DNA of 64,000 nucleotides from Azomonas macrocytogenes (GCF_014191985.1 NZ_JACHXI010000001.1:463166-527165), one strand, 5' to 3'. Shown: positions 41,458-52,020, counted from the stretch's first letter. Notes: generated by a model not told the origin, from the sequence alone. Numbers and translations: made by a program.

Positions 41458-42708
41458 ATGTCAGTCCACGGCAAGCTCCAGTTGCGTCACCACCGCCCAT
41501 TCGTCGCCTACTGGCTGGCTCGCGTCTGCACCGCCAGCGGCTTCCAGATCGTTACTGTGGCCATCGGCTGGCACATGTACCAGCTGACCGGTAACGTACT
41601 CGACCTGGGTCTGGTCGGGCTGGTGGAATTCCTGCCGCGCGTACTGTTCATGCTGCATACCGGGCACGTTGCCGACCGCTACGACCGGCGCAAGGTATCC
41701 GCGCTGTGCCAGTTCGCTCAGGGCCTGACCGCACTGGCCCTGATCATCGGTAGCGCCACCGATTCGGTAACGCGGGAGATGATCTTCGTCATCGCCTTTG
41801 TGTTCGGCACGGCTCGCGCCTTCGAAATGCCAACGACTCAGGCGCTGTTACCGAACATCGTGCCGGCCGAGCTGTTTCCTGCTGCAGTGGCCGCTTCAGC
41901 CTCGGCGATCCAGTCGGCGACCATCGTTTCGCCTGCGCTCGGTGGCCTACTCTATGCCTTTGGGCCGGGCTGGGCTTACGGGCCGACCCTTGTGCTGTAT
42001 TTTCTCGCCGTCGCGCTGATGCTCGGCCTGCCGGCCCGCCAGCAGCCGTTGAAACAGGAAAAAGCCTCGCTGCAGTCGATGCTTGCCGGCATCCATTTCA
42101 TCCGCAGCCGGCCGGATGTATTCGGTGCCATCTCGCTGGATCTGTTCGCCGTGTTGCTCGGTGGTGCCGGTGCGCTGCTGCCGGTGTATGCCAGCGATAT
42201 CCTGCATACCGGTCCCTGGGGGTTGGGCCTGCTACGCTCGGCGCCAGCCGCAGGAGCGCTGCTGATGTCGTTCTGGCTGGCTTATGTCCCCATCCAGCGC
42301 CAGGTCGGACGCACGATGTTCATCTCCGTGGGGGTGTTTGGCCTGGCGACCATCGCCTTCGGCATCTCCACGTCGTTCTGGTTTTCCCTGATGTCGCTGG
42401 CCGTGCTCGGCGCAGCGGACATGATCAGCATGGTCATCCGTGGTGCCTTCGTGCAACTGGAAACCCCGGATGAGATGCGCGGCCGGGTCAGCGCAGTGAA
42501 CGGCCTGTTCATCGGCGCCTCGAACCAACTCGGCGAATTTGAATCCGGCATTACTGCACACTGGTTCGGTACTGTCCCGGCCGTGCTGATCGGCGGTGTC
42601 GGTACGCTGGTCGTCACCGGGCTCTGGATCAAACTGTTCCCGACCCTGGCCGGGCGCGACCGGATGGTGGAGTCGAAACAACATTTCGGGCAGGGCGAAA
42701 CAGCTTAG
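41458..42708 (+). CDS. MFS transporter (EntS/MFS_3-like exporter)
   Basis: A 416-residue protein with about 12 membrane segments. The loop 2-3 signature is GHVADRYDRRKV, a variant of MFS motif A. FEMPTTQALLPNIVP and LETPDEMRGRVSAVNGLF are typical of the MFS_3 group that includes the enterobactin exporter EntS. The substrate is not evident; no siderophore biosynthesis genes are near. The ribosome-binding site is poor. Confidence 0.85.
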   Translation: MSVHGKLQLRHHRPFVAYWLARVCTASGFQIVTVAIGWHMYQLTGNVLDLGLVGLVEFLPRVLFMLHTGHVADRYDRRKVSALCQFAQGLTALALIIGSATDSVTREMIFVIAFVFGTARAFEMPTTQALLPNIVPAELFPAAVAASASAIQSATIVSPALGGLLYAFGPGWAYGPTLVLYFLAVALMLGLPARQQPLKQEKASLQSMLAGIHFIRSRPDVFGAISLDLFAVLLGGAGALLPVYASDILHTGPWGLGLLRSAPAAGALLMSFWLAYVPIQRQVGRTMFISVGVFGLATIAFGISTSFWFSLMSLAVLGAADMISMVIRGAFVQLETPDEMRGRVSAVNGLFIGASNQLGEFESGITAHWFGTVPAVLIGGVGTLVVTGLWIKLFPTLAGRDRMVESKQHFGQGETA

Positions 42709-42748
42709 GCCAGGACCGGCTACAGCTTTGTAAGCACCCAGGCGTGTA

Positions 42749-43471
42749 TTACTTGGCCTGGGGAGTCTCGCTCGGCTTCAACGGGGCGTCGATATCGAAA
42801 TCGCCCATCCAGATCGGTGCATGGGTACGGTTGTCGACTACCTGAAAAGCGTAGCGCTGAATCCGGGCATGTTCCGCAGTCGCCGGCATCGCAGTCACCG
42901 TACATTCCAACCGATAATTGGCCGCACCGCCCTGGCCAGCACTGGGACGACTGCTATGAGTGCTGCTGCTCCCGCCACCGCTTTTGCCACTTTTACTGCT
43001 CGAATTGCCCAGGTTATTCGAGCTACTGGCCGCGCGCCGGTCAACATAGGTTATGTTGGAGGTATTGAGCTGCTGCAACTCTCTCAACAGGCGCTGGGCG
43101 AAAACGTTTTTATTGAGCGAGGCTTCACCCTGCACATCAATATATTGCTGGTCAACCAGAATGCTGCTGCGTTCGCTCCCCTGCCGAACCAGACGCGGCG
43201 AATTGGGAATATCGCCTCCCATGCGTGAGGCCATGGACGCGACATCCTGGTCGAGAAAACCATTTTCCAGAAAGCTCTGCTGCTCGGGCGATGGCTCGGC
43301 GGCACCACTACTGGAGGAGGTGGCAGCCGAGCCAGAGCCGGCTGAAGCGGCTGTAATGGCCGCATCGAGTTCGCTTTGACGGTCTTTTGCCGAGCCGCCG
43401 CCATCTGACGAACAAGCCGACAGCAGAATGGCCGAAATACAGGTACAGGCAAGGAAGAGAGGTTTGCTCAC
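42749..43471 (-). CDS. Ser/Gly-rich outer-membrane lipoprotein, LpoB/CsgG-like fold possible
   Basis: A 240-residue lipoprotein. The GTG at 43471 has AGGAG 8 bases upstream and starts a clean lipoprotein signal (FLACTCISAILLSAC, lipobox LSAC). The frame stays open to 43750, but that extension would bury the signal peptide. After the lipobox comes a Ser/Ala/Gly-rich linker, then ILVDQQYIDVQGEASLNKNV, a second Ser/Gly-rich insert and a C-terminal YAFQVVDNRTHAPIWMGDFD. The last part resembles LpoB-type PBP1b activators. This assignment is tentative. Confidence 0.65.
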   Translation of the reverse strand: MSKPLFLACTCISAILLSACSSDGGGSAKDRQSELDAAITAASAGSGSAATSSSSGAAEPSPEQQSFLENGFLDQDVASMASRMGGDIPNSPRLVRQGSERSSILVDQQYIDVQGEASLNKNVFAQRLLRELQQLNTSNITYVDRRAASSSNNLGNSSSKSGKSGGGSSSTHSSRPSAGQGGAANYRLECTVTAMPATAEHARIQRYAFQVVDNRTHAPIWMGDFDIDAPLKPSETPQAK

Positions 43472-44233
43472 TAAAGGATCTCCTGGATGGCAGGTACCGG
43501 CAAGACCAGTGACGCGCTGCACAGGTCGGCGAAACAAGTCCGTACCGAACGAAGTTGTTCGAGCCAGTCCATGCCGCTGTTCCATAGTAAAGATGGGGAG
43601 TATAAATACCCGTGGCACTAGCGGACGCAACAGGCGCACGGGCTTATCCACCAAAACCGCACACCGGGGCGGAATCATACCGCCACACCAGATAATGCGT
43701 ATACTTATCATTTGAGACATGAATTTTCCTGCCAGAGCTTCCCCGCCCAATGCAGCCGGCCTCCAGTCATTTGTCGTGACTGGCGCCCACGGGTAGACAG
43801 CGCCTCCAACTGGCTGGCGATGAAACGCCGGGTCGCCTCATGAGTGATCTTCCCGACTTGGGCATCGATCCTGGCTACAACCTACCCGATCATTACTTCA
43901 CTGCTCCAGACACCGAACAGGTGTATTGCGGCATACCGAGCTCTGCGTCCGCTGCCGATATAAGGGTGCAGCAAAACTGCAAGGGTGCGACGCGACCCGG
44001 TTCCGTCACTGCCTGAACAGGCTAAAATGGCCGCCGTTATTGGACGACACGCCTATCCACAATCTGAGCCCCCTAGCGCCGGCTGAATCTGGTGATGATC
44101 ATTCTCGCACGGCTGTTCATCGTCAAACTGGGCGGGTATGCCTGATGATCCACCCGCACCTTTCCATCGGTTACATGGGAAACCGCACAGCGCTTTCCAC
44201 CAGAAACTCCTTTCGCCCCGACAAAGAATCCCC
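43472..44233. other. Gene-poor region between the lipoprotein gene and trmA
   Basis: About 760 bases with no confident gene. A 58-codon plus-strand frame (43840-44016) and a minus-strand frame (43708-43881) are open but weak; the latter is discussed among the rejected items. No terminator with a T-tract was found. The trmA ribosome-binding site is also weak. Confidence 0.5.
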
Positions 44234-45319
44234 ATGACCCAAGCGACTTTCGCCCCGCACCACTACACTGCCCAACTCGCCGAGAAGAAGGTTCGCCTGA
44301 GCGAATTGCTGGCACCCTTCTCTGCGCCTGAACCGGAAGTTTTCGAATCCCCTCGCGAGCACTATCGCCTGCGTGCCGAATTCCGCCTCTGGCGCGAAGG
44401 CGAGGCACGCCATTACGCCATGTTCGAGCCAGGCGACAAGCGCAAAGCGATTCTGCTGCAGGATTTCCCCATCGCCAGTCGCCGTATCAACGAATTGATG
44501 CCGCGCCTACAAGCTGCCTGGGCCGACCCGGCGCTGGGCTTCAAGTTATTTCAAGTGGAATTTCTTACCACCCTTGCCGATGATGCACTGATCACCCTCT
44601 GCTACCACCGCCCGCTGGACGACGCCTGGCAAGCCGCCGCCGAACGCCTCGCCAGCGAACTGGGTGCAAGCATCGTTGGTCGCTCGAAAGGCAAGCGCTC
44701 AGTCATCGGTCGTGATTATGTGGAAGAAGAGTTCCAGGTCGCCGGCCGCACTTACCGTTATCGCCAGCCAGAAGGAGCCTTCACCCAACCCAATGGCGAA
44801 GTCTGCCGGAAAATGCTCACCTGGGCCTGCGATGCTCTGGGTCAGCGCAGCGACGATCTACTGGAACTCTATTGCGGCAACGGTAACTTTACCCTGCCGC
44901 TGGCTACCCGTGTACGCAAGGTGTTGGCCACCGAAATCAGCAAGACTTCGGTCAACGCAGCCCAGGCCAACCTCGCTGGCAATGGCGTGGATAATGTGAC
45001 GTTAGTGCGTCTCTGCGCAGAAGAATTGACCCAGGCGCTCAACGAAGTCCGCCCTTTTCGTCGCCTGGCCGGGATCGATCTGAAAAGCTATGAATTCGGC
45101 ACGGTCTTCGTCGATCCGCCCCGCGCCGGCATGGACCCGGATACCTGCGAACTGACTCGGCGCTTCGAGCGCATCCTCTACATATCCTGCAACCCACAAA
45201 CCCTGGTACAGAACATCGCGCAATTGCAGGACACGCACCGGATCGAACGATGCGCCCTGTTCGATCAATTTCCGTATACCCAGCATATGGAAAGCGGAGT
45301 ACTGCTGGTGAGGCGTTGA
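44234..45319 (+). CDS. trmA: tRNA (uracil54-C5)-methyltransferase TrmA
   Basis: A 361-residue protein. [29 protein letters not shown], the SAM motif [14 protein letters not shown] and the catalytic-Cys motif [12 protein letters not shown] are all present in order; [10 protein letters not shown] precedes the nucleophile. It makes T54 in tRNAs. The ATG at 44234 matches the family start; the frame is open 32 codons further upstream. Confidence 0.95.
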   Translation: MTQATFAPHHYTAQLAEKKVRLSELLAPFSAPEPEVFESPREHYRLRAEFRLWREGEARHYAMFEPGDKRKAILLQDFPIASRRINELMPRLQAAWADPALGFKLFQVEFLTTLADDALITLCYHRPLDDAWQAAAERLASELGASIVGRSKGKRSVIGRDYVEEEFQVAGRTYRYRQPEGAFTQPNGEVCRKMLTWACDALGQRSDDLLELYCGNGNFTLPLATRVRKVLATEISKTSVNAAQANLAGNGVDNVTLVRLCAEELTQALNEVRPFRRLAGIDLKSYEFGTVFVDPPRAGMDPDTCELTRRFERILYISCNPQTLVQNIAQLQDTHRIERCALFDQFPYTQHMESGVLLVRR

Positions 45320-45768
45320 TTCATCTACGCCAGAAGCGCACGTTCCCCCCAATGACGCGGCTGGAAGCGGAATGAATCAACGCGCCAGCCAGATCAATCC
45401 TGTTTGCATCGTCACAAACAATATAAAAACCCATATGCAAATAAATATCAAAAACACAAAATAAACATTATTAAATATAAAACCCTCAAACCAACAATTG
45501 AAAAACTTCTCAATTACTTCTTGATTCTGTAATTAAAATTCATTAATTAATGACCAAAATCATTAGTTTGCAATGCTATCAATTATTTTTATTCGATATT
45601 CGAAGAGTGACTTGTCAGACACGAATAATAGTGTTGTTATGAAAACGCTAGACAGATTCGAAGCTAGGGAGAACTTCTAACAGGCAATATTTCAAGCGGA
45701 ACGAATAACCTGTATATCTGTCGACGAGTAGAAGTTGCACATAAAGATAAAAGAAAGAAGGAACCGTT
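45320..45768. other. AT-rich leader upstream of the ferredoxin pair
   Basis: No gene is visible. From about 45400 to 45620 the sequence is strikingly AT-rich compared with the flanking genes. It includes the inverted repeat AATTGA/TCAATT across 8 bases near 45496-45515. I tested it by eye for sigma-54 (GG-N10-GC) and FNR-type (TTGAT-N4-ATCAA) sites and found only half matches. It probably contains the promoter of the ferredoxin genes. Confidence 0.5.
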
Positions 45769-46056
45769 ATGGCCAAGGCAGAATTGACATTCAAAGACAT
45801 CAATAAAACCGTGTCCGTCACGACTGGAACACGTGTCATCGAAGTTTCCGAAAAAGAAAATTCTGGAATCGTCTACGGTTGCCGAGAAGGTGACTGTGCC
45901 ACCTGCATCATGGATGTCTTGGATGGCTGGGAAAACCTCAGCCAGCCATCGGTCGTCGAAGACCGTATCCTGCGCGAGAACGCAGCAGGACGTCATCAAC
46001 GACTGGCTTGCCAGGCCCAGATACTGGGTGGAAGAGTTGTGGTAAAACCTGCTTGA
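45769..46056 (+). CDS. [2Fe-2S] plant-type ferredoxin
   Basis: A 95-residue ferredoxin. Cluster ligands are Cys38, Cys43, Cys46 (YGCREGDCATCIM) and Cys81 (LACQAQ), the C-x4-C-x2-C...C pattern. It is acidic near the cluster. It resembles small ferredoxins such as FdxD-type proteins (inference from pattern only). A GAAGGAAC site sits 6 bases before the ATG. A second ferredoxin gene follows after 61 bases on the same strand, so they are probably co-transcribed. Confidence 0.9.
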   Translation: MAKAELTFKDINKTVSVTTGTRVIEVSEKENSGIVYGCREGDCATCIMDVLDGWENLSQPSVVEDRILRENAAGRHQRLACQAQILGGRVVVKPA

Positions 46057-46117
46057 AGCCGATATTCGCGACAAACAAGCAATAAGTAACAAAGTATAGA
46101 AGAAAGGATTTGATAAG

Positions 46118-46471
46118 ATGGCGAACATTACCTTCAGCAACCCTAAATACCGTGACAAGACTGTCTATGCCGTTGCTGGTAGTCATACGGAAACAATTCT
46201 ATCCATTGCCCGCGCCAATAAAATCCCGATCAACTTCAGTTGTGAAAATGGTGAATGCGGTACTTGTCTAGTCAAGGTCAAAAGCCTGAGTCATAAACCG
46301 CGCATGGGTGGATTCCTTACCGAGAAAGAGAAAGTTGTGCTGAAAGAGCATGGCAAACTCAACAACGAGGAAGAACTGGATAATTCTGAAATTGGTGACA
46401 TGCCACCGACATGGCGCCTGGCCTGCCAGATGATCGTTCGCGATGAAGATATCGTCGTAGAATACGAGTGA
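46118..46471 (+). CDS. FeSII (Shethna protein II)-like [2Fe-2S] ferredoxin
   Basis: A 117-residue ferredoxin. Ligands are Cys42, Cys47, Cys50 (SCENGECGTCLVKV) and Cys103 (RLACQMIV). Between them is an unusual insert (FLTEKEKVVLKEHGKL, then an acidic NNEEELDNSEIGDMPPTW) and the end is DEDIVVEYE. This layout matches the Azotobacter vinelandii FeSII protein, which locks nitrogenase in a protected complex on oxidation. No nif genes are in view, so the partner here is unknown. An AGAAAGGA site precedes the ATG. Confidence 0.85.
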   Translation: MANITFSNPKYRDKTVYAVAGSHTETILSIARANKIPINFSCENGECGTCLVKVKSLSHKPRMGGFLTEKEKVVLKEHGKLNNEEELDNSEIGDMPPTWRLACQMIVRDEDIVVEYE

Positions 46472-46480
46472 CCCTCTATC

Positions 46481-46505
46481 GGGCGCCCGCTTGAAGCGGG
46501 TGCCC
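46481..46505 (+). terminator. Hairpin downstream of the FeSII-like gene
   Basis: GGGCGCCCGCTT (46481-46492) pairs with AAGCGGGTGCCC (46494-46505), with one G-U pair. The stem is strong but no T-tract follows, so termination is likely but not certain. Confidence 0.45.
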
Positions 46506-46592
46506 AATTCGGCCATAAATCTGACCGCTGGCTTTATATTCGGCTCTTGTTCCGAATGGATGACCGGATGACATCGCCAACAACAAACTCGA

Positions 46593-46943
46593 TTACATTC
46601 CGCCCCTTATTCCCAGATTGACTCCCAGTTCGGCCGCCACGGTAAAAGGCAGCACCAGAGTATCCAGCAATACACTGGCCGGAAGATCGATGGCGGCATG
46701 TTTTGGCGCTTGCGCGCCGAAACGTTCCTTGGCGCAGCAGCCATCGTGGAGTGCATACCAGTTCAGGCGTGTACCGGAATAGATAAGCGGCACGTTCGGC
46801 TGCTTGCTATTGAGCGTGCGAAAACTGGCACAGCCTGGCAGCAGAACCAGTGCAAGCAACGCTACCAGCGGCAACGGCCACCGGCCATGCTGTGCACGGC
46901 CGACGATCGGTTTTATTGCTGTGCTCCCGGTTGCGTTACTCAT
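46593..46943 (-). CDS. YceK/YidQ family (DUF1375) lipoprotein
   Basis: A 116-residue protein with a signal ending [13 protein letters not shown] (lipobox LPGC). The mature part has [22 protein letters not shown], then [19 protein letters not shown], which is the DUF1375 pattern seen in YceK and YidQ. Function is unknown. I took the ATG at 46943, which overlaps the ubiX stop; an ATG two codons upstream is equally possible. It is the last gene of an mpl-ubiX-lipoprotein run. Confidence 0.8.
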   Translation of the reverse strand: MSNATGSTAIKPIVGRAQHGRWPLPLVALLALVLLPGCASFRTLNSKQPNVPLIYSGTRLNWYALHDGCCAKERFGAQAPKHAAIDLPASVLLDTLVLPFTVAAELGVNLGIRGGM

Positions 46944-47571
46944 CCTCATTGCTGACCAAATGATGTTCACCCCAACGCGGCAGCATATCCTGCGGGATAC
47001 CGAGCTGGTTGAGGATGCGCGCCACGACGAAATCCACCAGATCGTCAATACTCTGCGGCTGCTGATAGAAACCCGGCGACGCCGGTAGAATCACCGCCCC
47101 CAGATTGGACAGCTTGAGCATGTTTTCCAGATGAATACTGGAAAACGGTGCCTCGCGTGGTACCAAAATCAGTTGGCGGCGCTCCTTCAGCGCGACATCG
47201 GCGGCCCGCTCGATCAGATTGTTACAGGCACCGGTGGCGATTGCCGACAGTGTGCCGGTGGAACAAGGCACCACCACCATGGCGCTCGGTGCCCCGGAGC
47301 CGGAAGCCGGCGGCGCCAGCCAGTCCTCCTTGCCGAAGACGCGGATCTGCCCCGGCGTGGCACCTGTATACTCCGTGAGAAAGGCCTGCATGGCCTGTGG
47401 TTTGGCCGGCAGGCTGACATCCGTCTCGGTCGCCACCACCAGTTGGGCAGCCTTGGAAATCAGAAAATGCACCTCGCGCTCTTCCTGCACCAGGCAATCG
47501 AGCAGGCGCAGCCCGTACTGAACACCGGAGGCCCCCGTCATGGCCAGCGTAACGCGTCCCGGCCCACTCAT
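46936..47571 (-). CDS. ubiX: Flavin prenyltransferase UbiX
   Basis: A 211-residue flavoprotein. [15 protein letters not shown] at the N-terminus, [15 protein letters not shown] and [16 protein letters not shown] are the FMN and prenyl-phosphate binding motifs. It makes prenylated FMN for UbiD-type decarboxylases in ubiquinone synthesis. The start overlaps the mpl stop by 4 bases, the usual pseudomonad mpl-ubiX arrangement. Confidence 0.95.
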   Translation of the reverse strand: MSGPGRVTLAMTGASGVQYGLRLLDCLVQEEREVHFLISKAAQLVVATETDVSLPAKPQAMQAFLTEYTGATPGQIRVFGKEDWLAPPASGSGAPSAMVVVPCSTGTLSAIATGACNNLIERAADVALKERRQLILVPREAPFSSIHLENMLKLSNLGAVILPASPGFYQQPQSIDDLVDFVVARILNQLGIPQDMLPRWGEHHLVSNEDE

Positions 47572-48917
47572 TTCAGCGCTCCGGCCAACTTACCGTGCAA
47601 CCCGCCGAAACCACCGTTGCTCATGATCACCACCTGAGTCCCCGGCACGGCATGCGTCTTGACTCCAGCGATGATCGCCTCCAGCGAAGCGCAGACTTCG
47701 GTAGGGATGATCGAACCAACGACGGTGCCGGCCAGATCCCAGCCTAGATTCGGCGGTGCGTACCAGAACACTCGATCAGCCTGTGCGACAGACTCAGGCA
47801 GACCATCGCGATGCGCGCCAAGCTTCATGGAATTGGAACGCGGCTCGATCACCGCGATGATCGGCGCATCGCCACTGTGTTTGCGCAAGCCATCCAGCGT
47901 CGTGGCGATGGCGGTCGGGTGGTGGGCGAAATCGTCGTAGATCGTCACACCATTTACCTGGGCGACTTTTTCCATCCGCCGCTTGACACTCTTGAACCCG
48001 GCCAGCGCAGCGATGCCCTGGGCCGGCGTTACCCCGACATGCCGTGCAGCTGCCAGAGTCGCCAGAGCATTGGCCACGTTATGCCGGCCGGTCAGTGCCC
48101 AGGTCACCGTACCCTGTATCTCGCCAGCCAGAATGACCTCGAAACATGAACCGTCTTCACTCAGCAACCTGGCTTGCCATTCGCCACCGTCACCGGTCGT
48201 CTGCACCGGCGTCCAGCAACCCATGCTCAATACCCGCACCAGCGCCGGCTCAGTGGTCGGATGGATGATCAATCCGTCACCGGGAACGGTACGCACCAGA
48301 TGATGGAACTGCCGCTCGATGGCCGGCAGATCCGGGAAGATGTCCGCATGATCGAATTCCAGGTTATTGAGGATCGCCGTGCGCGGGCGGTAGTGAACGA
48401 ACTTCGAACGCTTGTCGAAGAAGGCGCTGTCGTACTCGTCCGCCTCGACCACGAAAAACGGCGTTCCCCCCAGGCGCGCCGAAATACCGAAGTTCTGCGG
48501 CACGCCACCAATCAGAAAGCCTGGGCTCATGCCCGCATGCTCCAACACCCAGGCCAGCATGCTGGTGGTCGTGGTCTTGCCATGGGTACCGGCCACACCC
48601 AGTACCCAGCGGTCCTGCAACACGTGATCAGCCAGCCACTGCGGACCGGATACATACGGCAGGCCCTGGTTCAGCACATGCTCCACCGCCGGGTTGCCAC
48701 GCGACAGGGCATTGCCGATCACCACCAGATCGGGCGCCGGCTCCAGATGCTCGGGCAGATAGCCCTGCAGCAGCTCGATGCCCTGGGCTTCGAGCTGGGT
48801 ACTCATGGGGGGATAGACATTGGCGTCCGAGCCGGTGACGCGATGGCCCAGCTCCTTGGCCAGCACCGCCAGCGAGCCCATGAAGGTGCCGCAGATGCCG
48901 AGAATATGGATATGCAT
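47568..48917 (-). CDS. mpl: UDP-MurNAc:L-Ala-gamma-D-Glu-meso-DAP ligase Mpl
   Basis: A 449-residue Mur-ligase fold enzyme. It starts [16 protein letters not shown] (UDP binding), has the P-loop [14 protein letters not shown] near residue 108, and the Mur domain motif [10 protein letters not shown]. Mpl attaches recycled tripeptide to UDP-MurNAc. It complements AmgK/MurU at the left end of this window, which supply UDP-MurNAc from recycled sugars. Confidence 0.95.
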   Translation of the reverse strand: MHIHILGICGTFMGSLAVLAKELGHRVTGSDANVYPPMSTQLEAQGIELLQGYLPEHLEPAPDLVVIGNALSRGNPAVEHVLNQGLPYVSGPQWLADHVLQDRWVLGVAGTHGKTTTTSMLAWVLEHAGMSPGFLIGGVPQNFGISARLGGTPFFVVEADEYDSAFFDKRSKFVHYRPRTAILNNLEFDHADIFPDLPAIERQFHHLVRTVPGDGLIIHPTTEPALVRVLSMGCWTPVQTTGDGGEWQARLLSEDGSCFEVILAGEIQGTVTWALTGRHNVANALATLAAARHVGVTPAQGIAALAGFKSVKRRMEKVAQVNGVTIYDDFAHHPTAIATTLDGLRKHSGDAPIIAVIEPRSNSMKLGAHRDGLPESVAQADRVFWYAPPNLGWDLAGTVVGSIIPTEVCASLEAIIAGVKTHAVPGTQVVIMSNGGFGGLHGKLAGALK

Positions 48918-49273
48918 TGAATAACCTCGAAAACACTGGAAAACCCGCTGGAATTCGGGCTGCAGGTTAGCACAGCGCCACTGCCGGATTATGGCGCGCC
49001 CGGTTTACAGACCTTGCAAAGCGCGCATTTTCCTCAACGCAGGCCGCTTTCCATCCTCACCACTGAAAATCAAACAAGGCTCGCAGTCGTGCGACTTATC
49101 CGCCTACTGCAGCCCATTCATCGGACGCGGCGCAAAATTACTACCAAAGCACCATATTTCCTATGCCATGGAGGCATACCTGCCATCTGCCTCCCCTGCA
49201 AAGATCAGTCTTATCGCCCATCCCCATGATCGGCCCCGCCAATCAGGTGCCGAGAGAACAAAAGGACACTGTC
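48918..49273. other. Divergent intergenic region, mpl to aldehyde dehydrogenase
   Basis: Holds the 5' regions of both genes and no coding frame that I recognise. A weak sigma-54-like site (TGG at 49169-49171 and TGC at 49181-49183; GG and GC 12 bases apart) lies about 90 bases before the dehydrogenase start. The bases between match the consensus poorly. Confidence 0.35.
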
Positions 49274-50794
49274 ATGATCTACGCACAACCCGGTACAACA
49301 GGCTCAGTCATCTCCCTCAGCAGCCGTTATGGCAACTACATCGGCGGCGAGTTCGTCGCACCGCTCAAGGGCCAGTACTTCGTCAACACGTCTCCGGTAA
49401 ACGGCCAACCCATCGGTGAATTCCCCCGCTCCGGCACCGAGGATATCGAGAAAGCCCTGGACGCCGCCCATGCCGCTGCCGATGCCTGGGGTCGCACATC
49501 CGTACAGGAGCGTGCCCTGGTCCTGCTGAAGATTGCCGACCGCATCGAACAGAACCTGGAAAAACTGGCGGTAGCCGAAACCTGGGACAACGGTAAAGCC
49601 GTCCGCGAAACCCTGAACGCCGACGTACCGCTCTCTGCCGACCACTTCCGCTACTACGCCGGCTGCATCCGCGCTCAGGAAGGCAGCGTTGGTGAAATCA
49701 ACGAAAACACCGTGGCCTATCACTTCCACGAACCGCTGGGCGTGGTCGGTCAGATCATCCCGTGGAACTTCCCTCTGCTGATGGCCGCCTGGAAACTGGC
49801 TCCGGCACTGGCTGCAGGTAACTGCATCGTCCTCAAGCCAGCCGAACAAACTCCGCTGTCCATCACCGTACTGCTGGAAGTGATCGGCGACCTGCTGCCA
49901 TCAGGCGTACTGAACGTGGTACACGGTTTTGGCCGCGAAGCCGGTGAAGCCCTGGCTACCAGCAAGCGTATCGCCAAGATCGCCTTCACCGGCTCCACTC
50001 CGGTGGGCGCACACATTCTCAAATGCGCTGCGGAAAACATCATTCCCAGTACTGTGGAGCTGGGCGGCAAGTCACCCAATATTTATTTTGAAGACATCAT
50101 GCAGGCCGAACCGGCTTTCATCGAAAAAGCGGCCGAAGGCTTGGTCCTGGCCTTCTTCAACCAGGGTGAAGTCTGTACCTGCCCGTCACGCGCACTGATC
50201 CAGGAATCCATCTATCAACCCTTCATGGTCGAGGTGATGAAAAAGATCAAGGCCATCAAGCGTGGCGATCCGCTGGACACTGACACCATGGTCGGTGCCC
50301 AGGCTTCCCAGCAGCAGTTCGACAAGATTCTCTCCTACATGGACATCGCCCGTCAGGAAGGTGCGGAAATCCTCACCGGCGGCGCGGCGGAGCAACTGCA
50401 AGGCGGCCTGGCCAATGGCTATTACATCCAGCCGACCCTGATCAAGGGCCACAACAAGATGCGCATCTTCCAAGAGGAAATCTTCGGCCCGGTGGTGGGC
50501 GTAACCACCTTCAAGGACGAAGCCGAAGCCTTGGCCATCGCCAACGACACTGAATTCGGCCTGGGAGCCGGTGTCTGGACGCGCGACATGAATCGCGCCT
50601 ACCGCATGGGGCGTGGTATCAAGGCCGGTCGCGTCTGGACCAACTGCTATCACCTGTACCCTGCCCACGCGGCTTTCGGCGGCTACAAGAAGTCCGGTGT
50701 GGGTCGCGAAACCCACAAGATGATGCTTGACCACTACCAGCAAACCAAAAATCTGCTGGTCAGCTATGACATCAACCCACTGGGCTTCTTCTGA
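49274..50794 (+). CDS. exaC: NAD-dependent aldehyde dehydrogenase (ExaC/AcoD type)
   Basis: A 506-residue class 3 aldehyde dehydrogenase. [20 protein letters not shown] is the cofactor-binding core, [12 protein letters not shown] holds the catalytic Glu, and [12 protein letters not shown] the catalytic Cys. ExaC-type enzymes oxidise acetaldehyde to acetate after ethanol oxidation. An AAAGGAC site precedes the ATG at 49274. Two alcohol dehydrogenases follow on the same strand, so the three probably form an ethanol/short-chain alcohol module. Confidence 0.88.
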   Translation: MIYAQPGTTGSVISLSSRYGNYIGGEFVAPLKGQYFVNTSPVNGQPIGEFPRSGTEDIEKALDAAHAAADAWGRTSVQERALVLLKIADRIEQNLEKLAVAETWDNGKAVRETLNADVPLSADHFRYYAGCIRAQEGSVGEINENTVAYHFHEPLGVVGQIIPWNFPLLMAAWKLAPALAAGNCIVLKPAEQTPLSITVLLEVIGDLLPSGVLNVVHGFGREAGEALATSKRIAKIAFTGSTPVGAHILKCAAENIIPSTVELGGKSPNIYFEDIMQAEPAFIEKAAEGLVLAFFNQGEVCTCPSRALIQESIYQPFMVEVMKKIKAIKRGDPLDTDTMVGAQASQQQFDKILSYMDIARQEGAEILTGGAAEQLQGGLANGYYIQPTLIKGHNKMRIFQEEIFGPVVGVTTFKDEAEALAIANDTEFGLGAGVWTRDMNRAYRMGRGIKAGRVWTNCYHLYPAHAAFGGYKKSGVGRETHKMMLDHYQQTKNLLVSYDINPLGFF

Positions 50795-50871
50795 GCGGCA
50801 TCACCTGAAAACCGCCCGGCAACATACGCCACCACAGCCGAAAACAGCCAACAACAATAGAGGGACCAAGC

Positions 50872-52020
50872 ATGAGCAGCACTTTCTTCATTCCGGCAGT
50901 AAACATGATGGGCGTCGGCAGCCTGGACGAAGCGATGACCGCCATTCGCAACCAGGGCTTTCGCAGGGCATTGATCGTGACCGACGCCGGCCTGGCGAAA
51001 GCCGGAGTGGCGACCAAGGTCGCCCAACTGCTGAATCAGCAGGATATCGATTCCGTTCTGTACGACGGCGCCAAACCCAACCCCACCGTCGGCAACGTGG
51101 AAAAAGGCCTGGATCTGCTGCGTAGCAGTCAGTGCGACTTCGTAATCTCCCTGGGTGGCGGATCGCCGCACGACTGCGCCAAGGGTATCGCCCTGTGTGC
51201 CACCAACGGTGGCCACATCAGCGATTACGAAGGGGTCGATCGTTCAGCCAAGCCACAGCTGCCGCTGGTCTCCATCAACACCACCGCCGGCACGGCCAGC
51301 GAGATGACCCGCTTCTGCATCATTACCGATGAGGTACGCCACGTGAAAATGGCCATCGTCGACCGCAACGTCACCCCGCTGATGTCGGTTAACGATCCCT
51401 CGCTGATGGTCGCCATGCCCAAGGGCCTGACTGCCGCCACCGGCATGGACGCCCTGACCCACGCGGTCGAAGCCTATGTTTCCACCGCCGCCACACCGAT
51501 CACTGACGCCTGCGCGCTGAAGGCCGTCACGCTGATCGCCGAGAACCTGCGCCAGGCAGTGGAAACCGGCAGCGACATGAGCGCCCGCGAGAACATGGCC
51601 TACGCCCAATTTCTCGCGGGCATGGCCTTCAATAACGCCTCGCTGGGTTATGTGCATGCCATGGCGCATCAATTGGGTGGTTTCTACGACCTGCCGCATG
51701 GGGTCTGTAACGCTGTCCTGTTGCCACATGTGGAAAGCTTCAACGCCAGCGTCTGTCCGGCTCGTCTGCGCGACGTCGCCCAAGCCATGGGGGTGGACAT
51801 CAAGAACCTGAACGCCGAACAGGGTGCCCAGGCAGCCCTCGACGCCATTCGCAAGCTGTCCAAGGATATCGGCATCCCGGCCGGCCTGAAGGAACTGGGC
51901 GCCAAGCTGGATGACATCCCGATCCTGGCGGCCAACGCCATGAAGGATGCCTGCGGCCTCACTAACCCGCGCCAGGCCGAACAGCACGACATCGAAGAAA
52001 TCTTCCGTAACGCGTTCTAA
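50872..52020 (+). CDS. Iron-containing (group III) alcohol dehydrogenase
   Basis: A 382-residue protein. [18 protein letters not shown] is the nucleotide-binding GGGS motif, and [12 protein letters not shown] plus [16 protein letters not shown] provide the Asp and His iron ligands. It closely resembles Zymomonas mobilis AdhB and the ErcA group of pseudomonads. AGAGGGACC precedes the ATG. A GC-rich inverted repeat GGCCCGGCC/GGCCGGGC lies just after the stop, without a T-tract. Confidence 0.92.
   Translation: MSSTFFIPAVNMMGVGSLDEAMTAIRNQGFRRALIVTDAGLAKAGVATKVAQLLNQQDIDSVLYDGAKPNPTVGNVEKGLDLLRSSQCDFVISLGGGSPHDCAKGIALCATNGGHISDYEGVDRSAKPQLPLVSINTTAGTASEMTRFCIITDEVRHVKMAIVDRNVTPLMSVNDPSLMVAMPKGLTAATGMDALTHAVEAYVSTAATPITDACALKAVTLIAENLRQAVETGSDMSARENMAYAQFLAGMAFNNASLGYVHAMAHQLGGFYDLPHGVCNAVLLPHVESFNASVCPARLRDVAQAMGVDIKNLNAEQGAQAALDAIRKLSKDIGIPAGLKELGAKLDDIPILAANAMKDACGLTNPRQAEQHDIEEIFRNAF

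Noticed and set aside
43708..43881. A minus-strand frame whose translation (DAQVGKITHEATRRFIASQL) recalls the C-terminus of NADPH-dependent FMN reductases
   Set aside because: The similarity covers only about 25 residues, a stop lies directly upstream and no catalytic part remains. It may be a gene remnant, but I cannot support it without a database search.
43840..44016. A 58-codon plus-strand open frame before trmA
   Set aside because: No ribosome-binding site and no recognisable motif; it is likely a chance frame overlapping the possible FMN reductase remnant.
45600..45768. Possible FNR, sigma-54 or NifA sites before the ferredoxins
   Set aside because: Only half sites with wrong spacing were found (for example GG and GC 13 bases apart, TGT-N10-ACG instead of ACA).
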